The translations under genes were made by a program, and so were the position numbers. Below, one piece after another: positions 10,122 through 17,472 of a stretch of DNA of 61,160 nt. Position 1 is the stretch's first letter. The number at the start of each line of letters is the position of its first letter. The stretch is from an archaeon HR01 (lineage in GTDB: Archaea; Thermoproteota; Nitrososphaeria_A; Caldarchaeales; Caldarchaeaceae): NCBI GenBank assembly GCA_002898355.1, contig BEHD01000014.1, forward strand, positions 1 to 61,160. The letters are read 5' to 3'. The notes under the pieces were generated by a model. The model was not told where the DNA came from and searched no databases. It saw nothing but the letters and a program-made list of their open reading frames with translations.

Positions 10122-10815
10122 CTATTAATTTAAGAGCGCCATCAACTATGGAATATGTCTTGTATTTTGCGTCCACGAGTTTGATTAGGCCCATTCCCAC
10201 GCTTCGCCTGGCGCCTACTTGTAGCCCCACAGTTTTGAGGGTGGTGAATAGCTCTCTTAGATACCTAGACCTCTCATCACCTTCTCCGGGGAACTCTATG
10301 TTGAGTATGTCCATTCTAAACTTCCATTTACTGCCTGGGTTGACGAACTCCTCGGTGTAGTATACTTCGGGCTCGACAGCTTGGAACTCTCTGTTTATCC
10401 CTACACCTGTCCTGATGCTTATGCTGGGCTCCGACTGGGGCATGGCGTCATATATCCTAACATGTGAAGCCACTTGTTTGTTTCCGAATATGGCGCAGAC
10501 TACACAAAACCCATCCTTTTCTTCATTTTCCACATCATTGAACTGCCAGGGGTCATGGAGCTGAGGATAGCTGGACCTTGCCAGCTGCTCGATGAACGAC
10601 CTGAAAACACCCTTAAGGCTCGAGCCAGGTATGTACGGCCTGCGTCTCCCATTCACCTTCATGGTTATTACCGCCAATTCGACAGGCGACCCGAGCGGTG
10701 CCTCTCTTCCAACTCCTACACGCAAAGGTGTCTCATTCACCAAGGCGCCTTCGACTATGGTTAATCTCCTAATCCTATCAAAATCAAGTACCAAGTCTGG
10801 ACCAAGCTTTGACAT
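10105..10815 (-). CDS. csm3: Csm3-like Cas7 RAMP protein
   Basis: A 236-residue Cas7 protein close in length and motifs to classical Csm3. It has LRVGVGRE at 31-38, IPGSSLKG at 62-69, CVVCAIFGN in the middle and GARRSVGMGLIKL near the end. Where Csm3 carries the catalytic Asp it has Glu46, in SPVELAVI; whether this slot is active cannot be told from sequence. The start codon overlaps the cas11 stop by one base (TAATG), so translation is probably coupled. It is a sister of the next gene. Confidence 0.85.
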   Translation of the reverse strand: MSKLGPDLVLDFDRIRRLTIVEGALVNETPLRVGVGREAPLGSPVELAVITMKVNGRRRPYIPGSSLKGVFRSFIEQLARSSYPQLHDPWQFNDVENEEKDGFCVVCAIFGNKQVASHVRIYDAMPQSEPSISIRTGVGINREFQAVEPEVYYTEEFVNPGSKWKFRMDILNIEFPGEGDERSRYLRELFTTLKTVGLQVGARRSVGMGLIKLVDAKYKTYSIVDGALKLIDDGEL

Positions 10816-11234
10816 TACCCTCTAGACCCCGCAAAGATTCTAAGAAGCTCTTCATAGCTGGTTACTGGCCTTTCTATCCTCACCTGATCTACAGCTTCGT
10901 AAACCCACTTAGACAGGTCCAGAAGTATTCTGGCCAGCTCTTTCTTATTAAGACCAGACTCCTTGTATTCATAAATCTTCTTCATAGCCTCCACAACGGC
11001 CCTAGCGGTATCACGACGCAGCTTATCCCTTGTAACCTGCCTATTAGCAAATGAGGCCGTTACAAGCACGCAATACTTGTCATGTGGATAGCCCTCTAGG
11101 GAGGCGGCTAGCTGTTCCAACTGGCTCTTACGGACCCCCTCCTTCTTAGCCGTAGTCCCAATCCTAGCAGCTAGGTCTAAAATATCCTTGGCAATGTCGT
11201 CAGGAAAATCGGACAAAGAACCACCAGACGACAT
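10815..11234 (-). CDS. cas11: Cas11/Csm2-like small subunit
   Basis: A 139-residue, mainly helical, charged protein. The central segment NRQVTRDKLRR followed by helices (VVEAMKKIYEY, LLDLSKWVYEAVDQV) matches the Csm2/Cas11 small-subunit pattern; these subunits line the inner filament of type III complexes. It is the first gene of the operon. The ATG at 11234 lies about 25-35 nt downstream of the minus-strand TATA box at 11262-11272, so the transcript is nearly leaderless. Its position at the head of a cas operon supports the call. Confidence 0.78.
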   Translation of the reverse strand: MSSGGSLSDFPDDIAKDILDLAARIGTTAKKEGVRKSQLEQLAASLEGYPHDKYCVLVTASFANRQVTRDKLRRDTARAVVEAMKKIYEYKESGLNKKELARILLDLSKWVYEAVDQVRIERPVTSYEELLRIFAGSRG

Positions 11235-11255
11235 ACCTACATAAACAAATCAACC

Positions 11256-11272
11256 TATATAAATTTTTATAA
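11256..11272. promoter_or_regulatory. bidirectional TATA region between cas operon and broken gene
   Basis: The AT-rich sequence TATATAAATTTTTATAA offers a TATA-like box on each strand. On the minus strand it lies 28-38 nt before the cas11 ATG. On the plus strand it lies about 30-40 nt before the GTG of the broken gene at 11298. No other promoter-like sequence separates the two starts, so shared control is likely. Confidence 0.6.
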
Positions 11273-11297
11273 GTCACAGACATGTTCACAAGCAGAT

Positions 11298-12533
11298 GTG
11301 AATCCCCAAATTACAGACTGGTACACAGAGCAACTGCGTGAATTAGAGAAACTGTTCATACGCACCATCGCCCACAAAGATAGTAACGAAAAAGTAGACG
11401 AGGAACTTACTAGAATTCTATTAGATACCACAGTAGGAAATTTAGAAAATTTCCCCCTAATAAGAGATGCATGGGAAAAACCAATAAAGGCTACATAACT
11501 GATTTCCAAAAAGAAATAACAGACAACAGCGAGTTCAATTTCGAGTTGCATTTTGTTAATGGGTTATATGATTCGGAGATAAAACCCATTATTCAGGGAA
11601 AACCTCTTAATACGTTAATAGCCGCTTTCTTGGAAAAGCTTAGTGAGTGGTTAGACAAAATCAGGGAACAAGCGGAAAATGAGTTAATATACAGTATGTC
11701 AATTCTAAGAGCTTTCAGTTATGCCTTCAGGTTAAACTTGGATGGATTTAAGCTAATGGATACCATTCCTACAGACTATATAAAAAGCATTTCTACATAC
11801 TATATAGGAAGTAATCACAACTTGACAGACGATATTAGAAAAATGATATCTAGTTATTATAGCGAATTCATTTTTCTAAGGGAAAAGTACAATAGTATTG
11901 GAAAGAAAGGATTTCAAGAAATAGTCGAGGGAGTAATTGAAAACAATTGATCATCATTCAAAACCTTCCTCAATGGAGATGAAAAGTCATGCAGTGAGTT
12001 CTCGCGCAACCTCCTCGGTAAGTTTTTAAAGGATCATATCAAAACATCGCCGAAAAATACTCCAGATGCGTTAAAAGACTTGAGTATGTTTATGCGGGAC
12101 TTGATAAAAGGATCATTTCTTACTCAATCAGATTACGCCAAATGGTTTAATTTCTTGATTGGAGAGAGCATGATATTTGAGTTATGGGTGTTTAGAATCA
12201 TAGCAGAGTTGAAGGTGCCGGTTCTGCCGCGGGTAAAGTTTCGTCTTTCTGATAGTCGAGAGAAGGAATATGACTTTTTTTATCCCTATGATGCGAAATG
12301 GTGTTGTCCTAGGAGATGTTACGGCGACACGTAATGATCAAGAGGTGGAAGATAAGAGAAAAGACTTTCAGTCAACTAAGAAACAGCTTGGGGACAACTT
12401 TTTTCATCTAATAGTTGTATTCACCGAACAGGATGTTAGATGTTATGGAAACGACGTGATATATGTAAATATTTATGACATGGATAAGTTTAGGGGTAAA
12501 TTGTTTGGATTTTTAATGAACAGGTTGACATGA
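11298..12533 (+). pseudogene. broken gene, possible nuclease-like protein divergent from cas operon
   Basis: Four consecutive open segments (11298-11498, 11471-11950, 12080-12334, 12270-12533) read like one protein of about 410 residues. Shift one lies near an A5 run at 11475. A TGA interrupts at 11948-11950, with readable sequence continuing in the same frame. Shift two lies at a T7 run near 12273. The C-terminal part, EKEYDFF then GVVLGDVTATRND, vaguely resembles a PD-(D/E)XK nuclease core, but this is weak. The rest is helical and unrecognised. The stretch is clearly more AT-rich than its neighbours, which suggests transfer. Sequencing errors at the homopolymers would explain the shifts but not the TGA. 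Confidence 0.6.
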
Positions 12534-12539
12534 CAGGTC

Positions 12540-12764
12540 TTGTTCATGATGTATTATCATTCATTTCCGTTCGTGGTCAACTACCTCGTCAACGGCCGGG
12601 TAGTAGGCCTTAGTGAGAGGAATCAGGCTGATGAGTTGGGAGCTGTGAGCCTCGTCCTAATCTTCAAGAGAGGCCCGCCCATGGACTTTTACAAGCTGGC
12701 AACCACGGGCTATGCTCTGGCTCTTGAGAGCAGTCTCTTCCAGCCGGTTTTAGGTCGAGCATGA
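12540..12764 (+). other. unassigned ORF or remnant, 74 codons
   Basis: A TTG-initiated reading frame directly follows the broken gene. It contains VVNYLVNGRVVGLSERNQ and ends VLGRA. I recognise no family. Base composition returns towards that of the rest of the window. It could be a short real gene or a fragment of a decayed one. No ribosome binding site or promoter supports it strongly. Confidence 0.25.
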
Positions 12765-13208
12765 TCCCGCCTCCTTATTAGCCTCTCGTCAACCCTACTC
12801 CAGTAGGACATCATTGAGAAGGGGACGTAATAGTTAGGCCATAGGCCTAACCGTTTATAAGCACCCAGACAAAGCCTATGAATTAAGCTACAACGCATTT
12901 ATGGCCAGGTGGTTCTTTTCTTTCCATATGGGTTTTCTTGATGGTCTTAGGACTCCTCTGCCTATAGTCCTCTACGCATTATACCTTAGGTTCCTAGGTA
13001 CAGTCTTAGGAGGGTGGCTAGGGCTTTAGAGCCTTTCATCGGGGTGAGTCATGTTGCTGTCTGGCTCTGGGGGATGGGCCTTAAGGGTTTTAGAGATGTC
13101 TTCGCATCTAGATGTAGGGTATCCGCCGAAACCTCATACGGTTAAAACCAGCACCCTAACCACACCCCTCCTTAATCTTAAATTACGAGTTATACGACGG
13201 AATAGTCG
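12765..13208. other. gene-poor gap with decayed sequence before tRNA-Ser
   Basis: No convincing gene is present. A 42-codon frame at 12901-13029 on the plus strand (MARWFFSFHMGF onward) extends in frame upstream to VYKHPDKAYELSYN, which reads like a gene fragment of unknown origin. A palindrome TTAGGCC-ATA-GGCCTAA lies at 12834-12850, and a TATA-like TTTATAAG follows it. Near 13174-13185 an AT-rich stretch could be the box for the tRNA gene. The region looks like debris, possibly of an element once inserted beside the tRNA. Confidence 0.45.
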
Positions 13209-13323
13209 GCCGGGGTCGCTCAGCCAGGTAGAGAGGACAGGCTAAATAATGTCTCTAAAGCGCAGGCCTGGAGAGCCTGTGGCCTCTCCGCAGGCCGCGT
13301 GGGTTCAAATCCCACCCCCGGCG
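13209..13323 (+). tRNA. tRNA-Ser(GGA) with 25-nt intron
   Basis: The acceptor stem GCCGGGG pairs with CCCCGGC, followed by discriminator G. The D arm is GCTC with GAGG, and the T arm is GTGGG-TTCAAAT-CCCAC. A long variable arm (GGCCT-CTCCGC-AGGCC) marks a class II tRNA. A normal seven-base anticodon loop forms only if 25 nt are removed, best placed at 13242-13266; the mature stem is then CAGGC/GCCTG with loop CTGGAGA and anticodon GGA. The intron sits 5' of the anticodon rather than at the canonical 37/38 site, and its ends are ambiguous by one or two bases because of repeated CAGG. CCA is not encoded. Confidence 0.9.
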
Positions 13324-13365
13324 GAGTCCAGCCGCTTTACCCATAAGGGGTCGAAGGTAATACCT

Positions 13366-14121
13366 CTACAGAAGCCTGGGGATTATCAGGAGTATGAGGG
13401 AGGCGGCGAAGGATAAGGCCCAGGCCAGCCCCCTCCACCTTATCACCTTCCCTCCATCTAGGGGGTCGAAGGGTATCAGGTTGAATAGGGCTAGGTAGGC
13501 GTTGAGCTCTGCCAGCCTGAAACCTATGACACCAGAGACGCCGGACCAGTAGGAGATGTAGAGGGCTAGGGCTATGGCGAGGTTGGTGGCCGGCCCCGCC
13601 AGGGCTATCATGCCCATATCCCTGCTGGAGGCAGGACCTGATAAATGCACTGCGCCTGGTGCGATGAATTTGATGGGTATGAAGGGTATGGCTGTGGCGG
13701 CTGTGAGGATGGCCCCCAAGGGATAGATGCGGAACCTGGCCGCCAGTCCGGCCCTTACGGCGTAGAGCTTGTGGGCCAGCTCGTGGGCTATGAATGAGAG
13801 GGTTAGGCCTGCGGCAGATAAAGCCAGATACGCCGGGGGGTATGTGTAGAAGATGGATATCCCTGCGAGGGCGATGAGGGCGGAGGCGGCCAGTAGGTGG
13901 GATATCTCACTCCTTTCGAAGAGGGCCTCCCTACGCCTTATAAGCCCTGGGCCGATATATCCCTCGGCGGCGGGCCGCCTCTCCACAGGCCTCTTGGCCA
14001 GCATTATCCCGCCGCATCCGTGGAGTTCTGGAAGCCGGTGTTCGGGGCAGAAGTTTCCGCCGCAGTAGGCGCATTTGAAGGGTAGGAGCTCGTCAACACC
14101 GCATCTATCGCATTTTACCAT
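13366..14121 (-). CDS. AN1-type zinc finger fused to site-2-protease-like (M50) membrane protein
   Basis: The N terminus is an AN1-like zinc finger (C4, C7, C17, C20, C25, H28, H34, C36 from the ATG at 14121). A multi-pass membrane domain follows with HELAHK at 113-118, the M50 zinc-metalloprotease motif, and DPLDGGK near the C terminus supplying the third ligand. M50 proteases cut substrates within the membrane. The AN1 finger may recruit substrate or ubiquitin-like proteins; that is speculation. The longer start at 14172 is possible, but the zinc finger begins at once after 14121. It diverges from the Hsp20 gene, and a link to protein quality control would fit. Confidence 0.85.
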   Translation of the reverse strand: MVKCDRCGVDELLPFKCAYCGGNFCPEHRLPELHGCGGIMLAKRPVERRPAAEGYIGPGLIRRREALFERSEISHLLAASALIALAGISIFYTYPPAYLALSAAGLTLSFIAHELAHKLYAVRAGLAARFRIYPLGAILTAATAIPFIPIKFIAPGAVHLSGPASSRDMGMIALAGPATNLAIALALYISYWSGVSGVIGFRLAELNAYLALFNLIPFDPLDGGKVIRWRGLAWALSFAASLILLIIPRLL

Positions 14122-14185
14122 CCCAGGCTTTGTATTAGTGGCGCCATATAGTTTTTTAGCCAGCCAGACCATCCATTAGACGGTC

Positions 14186-14611
14186 ATGCCCCGGATGGAT
14201 GATTGGGACCGGTGGGTTAGGGAGCTGGCTGATAGGGTGAGGGATGTGGCCGAGTCCTCCATGCTACAGCTGGAGCCACTGCTCTCTGGGGAGTATAGGA
14301 GGCCTAGGCATGACCAGCTCCAGGTCGGCGACTACCTCTATCTGGTGATAGAGATGCCTGGGACAAGCAAGGAGAAGATAGACCTCAGGGTTGATGAAAG
14401 GTCTGTCGAGGTTTACGCCGAGTATGCGGAGCCGCCGGACCCAGGCTTCAAACCTATCTCGCCCCATAGGTTTGGGAAGGGATACCGGAAGACGATCGCC
14501 TCTTCTAGAAGGCTCGACCCCTCGGGTGTGGAGGCCAGGTATGAGAACGGCGTCCTATACCTTAAGATACCGCTGGCCAAGATGAGGGGTGAAAGGGTAA
14601 GGATAGAATGA
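14186..14611 (+). CDS. hsp20: Hsp20/alpha-crystallin small heat-shock protein
   Basis: A 141-residue protein with an alpha-crystallin domain: YLYLVIEMPGTSKEKIDLRV starts the core, and GVEARYENGVLYLKIPL is the typical closing strand pair (the A-x-NGVL-x-I motif). The N-terminal 45 residues are helical. Small heat-shock proteins hold unfolding proteins as oligomers. It sits back to back with the AN1/protease gene and directly before the DNA ligase, separated from it by one base. It ends REVRIE-like, without the usual IXI tail. Confidence 0.9.
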   Translation: MPRMDDWDRWVRELADRVRDVAESSMLQLEPLLSGEYRRPRHDQLQVGDYLYLVIEMPGTSKEKIDLRVDERSVEVYAEYAEPPDPGFKPISPHRFGKGYRKTIASSRRLDPSGVEARYENGVLYLKIPLAKMRGERVRIE

Positions 14612-14612
14612 G

Positions 14613-16196
14613 TTGAACACCTTCAGGGATTTCGCCAGGACCTGCGCCGAGCTGGAGGCTGAGAAGAGTAGGAAGGGTAAGATATCTATCCTAGCCAGAT
14701 ATCTTGGGGGACTGGAGCCGGAGGAGGCGGCCATCGCAGCCCTCATGATGGTGGGGAGAACCACCCCGGAGAGGGGGTCGAACCCGTTGAGTGTGGGATG
14801 GGCCCTGGTGAGGGAGATACTCTCCTCTGGAGCCACACAGCCCCTCATGCCGGGGCTGAAGACCATCAGAGACATCTGGGACTCCTTCCAGAAGATCTCG
14901 AGGATTTCGGGGTATGGGGCGAGGGAGAGGAAGAGGATGGTTTTGGAGGCTGTCTTCGGAGGGTCTTCGGAGCTGGAGAGGGAGTGGCTTCTCCGCCTCC
15001 TCTCCGGTGAGATGCGGCATGGTGTGAATAGGGGTCTCCTTCTGGATGCCTTGGCGGAGCTGGCGGGTGTTACTCCGGAGAGGATACGGCTAGCCGATAT
15101 GTTCCTCGGCGATTTGATGCGGCTGACAAGTCTGGCTGTGGGGGGTATGGTGGGTGAGGCTTCACCAAAGCTCTTCACACCCTTCAGGCCGATGCTGGCC
15201 GAGATGGCTGTGGACGTCTCCGATGCTTTGAATAGGCTGGGTGGGAGGGCTTTCTTCAGCCCCAAATACGATGGTGTGAGGGTTCAGATACACAAGGATG
15301 GCGGGCTTGTCAGGATTTACACTAGGAGGCTCCAGGAGATAACAGAGAGCATACCGGACGTGGTGGCGGAGGCTGTGGAGAAGGTATCGGCCCGTACAGC
15401 CATATTGGATGGTGAGGTTTACGGGGTTGGGGAGGATGGACGCCCCCTACCCTTCCAAGAGACGATGAGGAGGGTGGGTAGAGAGCATGATGCCCAGAAG
15501 GCTTCAGCCATTATACCGCTAAACCTCAAGGTGTTTGACGTCATCTACCTAGATGATGTGGAGGTCTGGCATAAACCTCTGTGGGAGAGGCTAAGCCTTC
15601 TGGAGAGGGCTGTAGGCCCGGATATCCTTGCGCCCACACTGATGCTCTCAGACATCTCCGAGGCTGAGAGGTTCTTCCACCGCTGTCTGGGGGATGGTTT
15701 CGAGGGTGTTATGGCCAAGGCTGCCAACTCCCCATACACGCCTGGGCGGAGGGGTGGGTACTGGCTGAAGGTCAAGAAGGTTGAGTATCTAGACGTGGTT
15801 ATAGTGGCTGCCGAGTGGGGTCATGGGAGGAGGAGGGGCTGGCTCAGCAACTACCACCTCGCCGTGAGAGATGGTAGGGATGGGAGCCTGAAGATGGTGG
15901 GGAAGACCTTCAAGGGTTTGACGGATGAGGGGTTCAGGCAGATGACCCGGAGGCTTCTCTCCCTGAAGAAGGCTGAGACGGAGTGGGGTGTGGTGGTTGA
16001 GCCTGTGACGGTGGTGGAGGTAGCCTACAGCGAGGTTCAGAGAAGTCCCTTCTACGACAGCGGCTACGCCCTCCGATTCGCCCGCATCAGAAGGGTTAGA
16101 GACGACAAGGACCCTTCCGAGATAGACACTCTGGAGAAGCTTGAGAGGCTCTATAAGGCGCAGGGGGGCGGTGGCCGAGATTCCGGCGGTAATTAG
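14613..16196 (+). CDS. lig: ATP-dependent DNA ligase
   Basis: A 527-residue archaeal ligase that seals nicks in replication and repair. The helical DNA-binding domain covers roughly residues 1-200. The adenylation domain carries the motif I lysine K218 in KYDGVR, then ILDGEV, EGVMAK (motif IV) and WLKVKK (motif V); the OB domain follows. The length is usual for archaeal ligases. The start is a TTG one base after the hsp20 stop. The C terminus ends in a glycine-rich tail. The gene looks intact, and its best-known relatives are archaeal Lig1-type enzymes. Confidence 0.96.
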   Translation: MNTFRDFARTCAELEAEKSRKGKISILARYLGGLEPEEAAIAALMMVGRTTPERGSNPLSVGWALVREILSSGATQPLMPGLKTIRDIWDSFQKISRISGYGARERKRMVLEAVFGGSSELEREWLLRLLSGEMRHGVNRGLLLDALAELAGVTPERIRLADMFLGDLMRLTSLAVGGMVGEASPKLFTPFRPMLAEMAVDVSDALNRLGGRAFFSPKYDGVRVQIHKDGGLVRIYTRRLQEITESIPDVVAEAVEKVSARTAILDGEVYGVGEDGRPLPFQETMRRVGREHDAQKASAIIPLNLKVFDVIYLDDVEVWHKPLWERLSLLERAVGPDILAPTLMLSDISEAERFFHRCLGDGFEGVMAKAANSPYTPGRRGGYWLKVKKVEYLDVVIVAAEWGHGRRRGWLSNYHLAVRDGRDGSLKMVGKTFKGLTDEGFRQMTRRLLSLKKAETEWGVVVEPVTVVEVAYSEVQRSPFYDSGYALRFARIRRVRDDKDPSEIDTLEKLERLYKAQGGGGRDSGGN

Positions 16197-16282
16197 GAGG
16201 CGATGCCCAAAACAATACGCCTGATTCACCTCCTCACCGCCCTGACCCAACAGTTATAAAACAATCTTCGGAAAACCAATCC

Positions 16283-16864
16283 ATGGCTGGTCTGGCTCTA
16301 TTGACAATTCTCGCCCTATCAATCCTCGTAGGGTTGGGTGCGGCGGTAACCATGGACGCCTCCATATACGGCGGGAGGGCTCCCACAGCCCAGATGGCGG
16401 TCTTGGCGGTGGTCTTTAACGGGTTGGCCGCCCTTATAACCCCCCTCAGCTCAGCCATGGGCGCATCCACATTCATGCCTATTGGTGGGGAGCAGCTCCA
16501 CCTCGGGCTCTCACCCATCCTGATATGGCTTGCGGCGGGTTGTGCCATAGGTCTCCTAGCAGCCCACGCCAAGGACACATTCCCCGCAGCCCTCCTCGCC
16601 ACGGGTATAGCCTACATCAGCTGGCTGGGTCTGGCTATGATGGTATTGCCCTCGGTAGAATCCAACATCCACTGGACCCTATACATGGCCCAGATGACTG
16701 ACCGCATCTTTAGCCAGGCACCTCTAGACCTCCTCACAATCTTCGCACTACCGGCAGTATCGGCGGTGTCGATAGCCCTATTCGAACCGCTAATTCCCTC
16801 GGAGAAGCCTAAGACAACGGCTGTGCAGCCTTTAAGGAGGAGGTTCTGGGACTACGAGGAATAA
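16283..16864 (+). CDS. multi-pass membrane protein of unknown function
   Basis: A 193-residue protein with about five hydrophobic segments: residues 3-23, 38-58, 76-95, 100-121 and 147-165. It ends in a basic cytoplasmic tail, RRRFWDYEE. I recognise no family. The start lies near a TATA-like TTATAAAA at 16254-16261, so the transcript is nearly leaderless. It stands alone between the ligase gene and a convergent small gene that shares the terminator region. Confidence 0.75.
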   Translation: MAGLALLTILALSILVGLGAAVTMDASIYGGRAPTAQMAVLAVVFNGLAALITPLSSAMGASTFMPIGGEQLHLGLSPILIWLAAGCAIGLLAAHAKDTFPAALLATGIAYISWLGLAMMVLPSVESNIHWTLYMAQMTDRIFSQAPLDLLTIFALPAVSAVSIALFEPLIPSEKPKTTAVQPLRRRFWDYEE

Positions 16865-16869
16865 AAAAA
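16863..16869 (-). terminator. poly-T terminator for the lysine-rich small gene
   Basis: Seven adenines on the plus strand give a T7 run on the minus strand, 5 nt after the stop of the 39-residue gene at 16874. Archaeal RNA polymerase terminates on such runs. The run sits on the stop codon of the convergent membrane-protein gene. Confidence 0.5.
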
Positions 16870-16873
16870 TGGG

Positions 16874-16993
16874 CTAGGCGGGTCCAGCCCCTGCCTCAGG
16901 GGCTGGCTGCTCGGGAGCCTTGGGTTTCCTTACCCGTCTAGCCTTCTTCTTCTTAGCTGTTTTACCCTTAGCCTTCTTCTTTTTCGCTGGCAT
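16874..16993 (-). CDS. very small lysine-rich basic protein (39 aa)
   Basis: An ORF of 39 codons begins MPAKKKKAKGKTAKKKKARR and turns into a proline/alanine/glutamate tail (PKAPEQPAPEAGAGPA). Support for expression: GGGGTGAG about 6 nt before the ATG, an AT-rich TATA-like box at 17028-17036, and a poly-T terminator after the stop. The composition resembles the lysine-rich tails of histone H1-like or ribosomal proteins, so binding to DNA or RNA is plausible, but no family is recognised. It lies between a membrane-protein gene and the tRNA-binding protein gene, which shares the upstream region divergently. Confidence 0.65.
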   Translation of the reverse strand: MPAKKKKAKGKTAKKKKARRVRKPKAPEQPAPEAGAGPA

Positions 16994-17111
16994 CTCTCAC
17001 CCCTCGTCATTTATGTGTAAAAGGATGCATAAAAAATTTTCGGAAAAAATTATTGTCAAACCTTTCGGAAAAAAGGTAAACTCAAAATCTGGCCCTAAAC
17101 CTTGTTCTGTC

Positions 17112-17438
17112 ATGACTGTGTCCATGGAGGATTTTAAGAAGCTGGACCTGCGGGTGGGGTTGGTGGTGAAGGCTGAGCGGGTTAAGGGCTCTGACAGGCT
17201 TCTCAGGCTTTCGGTGGATTTTGGGGGTGTGAGGAAACAGGTTTTGACGGGCTTGGCCCAGCTATATCCCCCAGAACATTTTATCGGCCGACATCTAGTC
17301 TTCATAACAAACCTGGAGCCTAGGAAGATACGTGGGGAGCTTTCCGAGGCTATGCTCCTAACCGCCGTGGAGAGCGAGGAGAGGGTCGTCCCCGTAATCC
17401 CGGAGACCCCTGTGAAGCCTGGCACACCCATATACTAG
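17112..17438 (+). CDS. tRNA-binding OB-fold protein (MetRS beta/Csaa-like)
   Basis: From ATG 17112 the product is 108 residues. It is a single tRNA-binding domain: MEDFKKLDLRVGLVVKAERV, then RKQVLTGLAQLYPPEHFIG, then KIRGELSEAMLLTA. This is the EMAP-II/Trbp111 fold, found as the C-terminal domain of MetRS and as stand-alone MetRS beta or Csaa-type proteins. An open frame extends upstream to 16920, but that part is low-complexity and antisense to the lysine-rich gene, so I left it out. ATG 17124 is another possible start. AsnRS follows 34 nt later, consistent with a role in tRNA charging. Confidence 0.88.
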   Translation: MTVSMEDFKKLDLRVGLVVKAERVKGSDRLLRLSVDFGGVRKQVLTGLAQLYPPEHFIGRHLVFITNLEPRKIRGELSEAMLLTAVESEERVVPVIPETPVKPGTPIY

Positions 17439-17472
17439 CTCTTACAGGGGATAGCTGGAGTGGTGGGGGCCG

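Noticed and set aside
11298-12533. CARF-type ring-nuclease or effector
   Set aside because: I could not find a convincing CARF Rossmann core in the readable segments; only a weak nuclease-like segment remains.
14555-15265. Long minus-strand frame in the ligase gene
   Set aside because: Antisense shadow of the high-GC ligase gene with no motif.
16920-17111. N-terminal extension of the tRNA-binding protein
   Set aside because: It is low-complexity and lies antisense to the lysine-rich small gene; the domain begins at 17112-17124.
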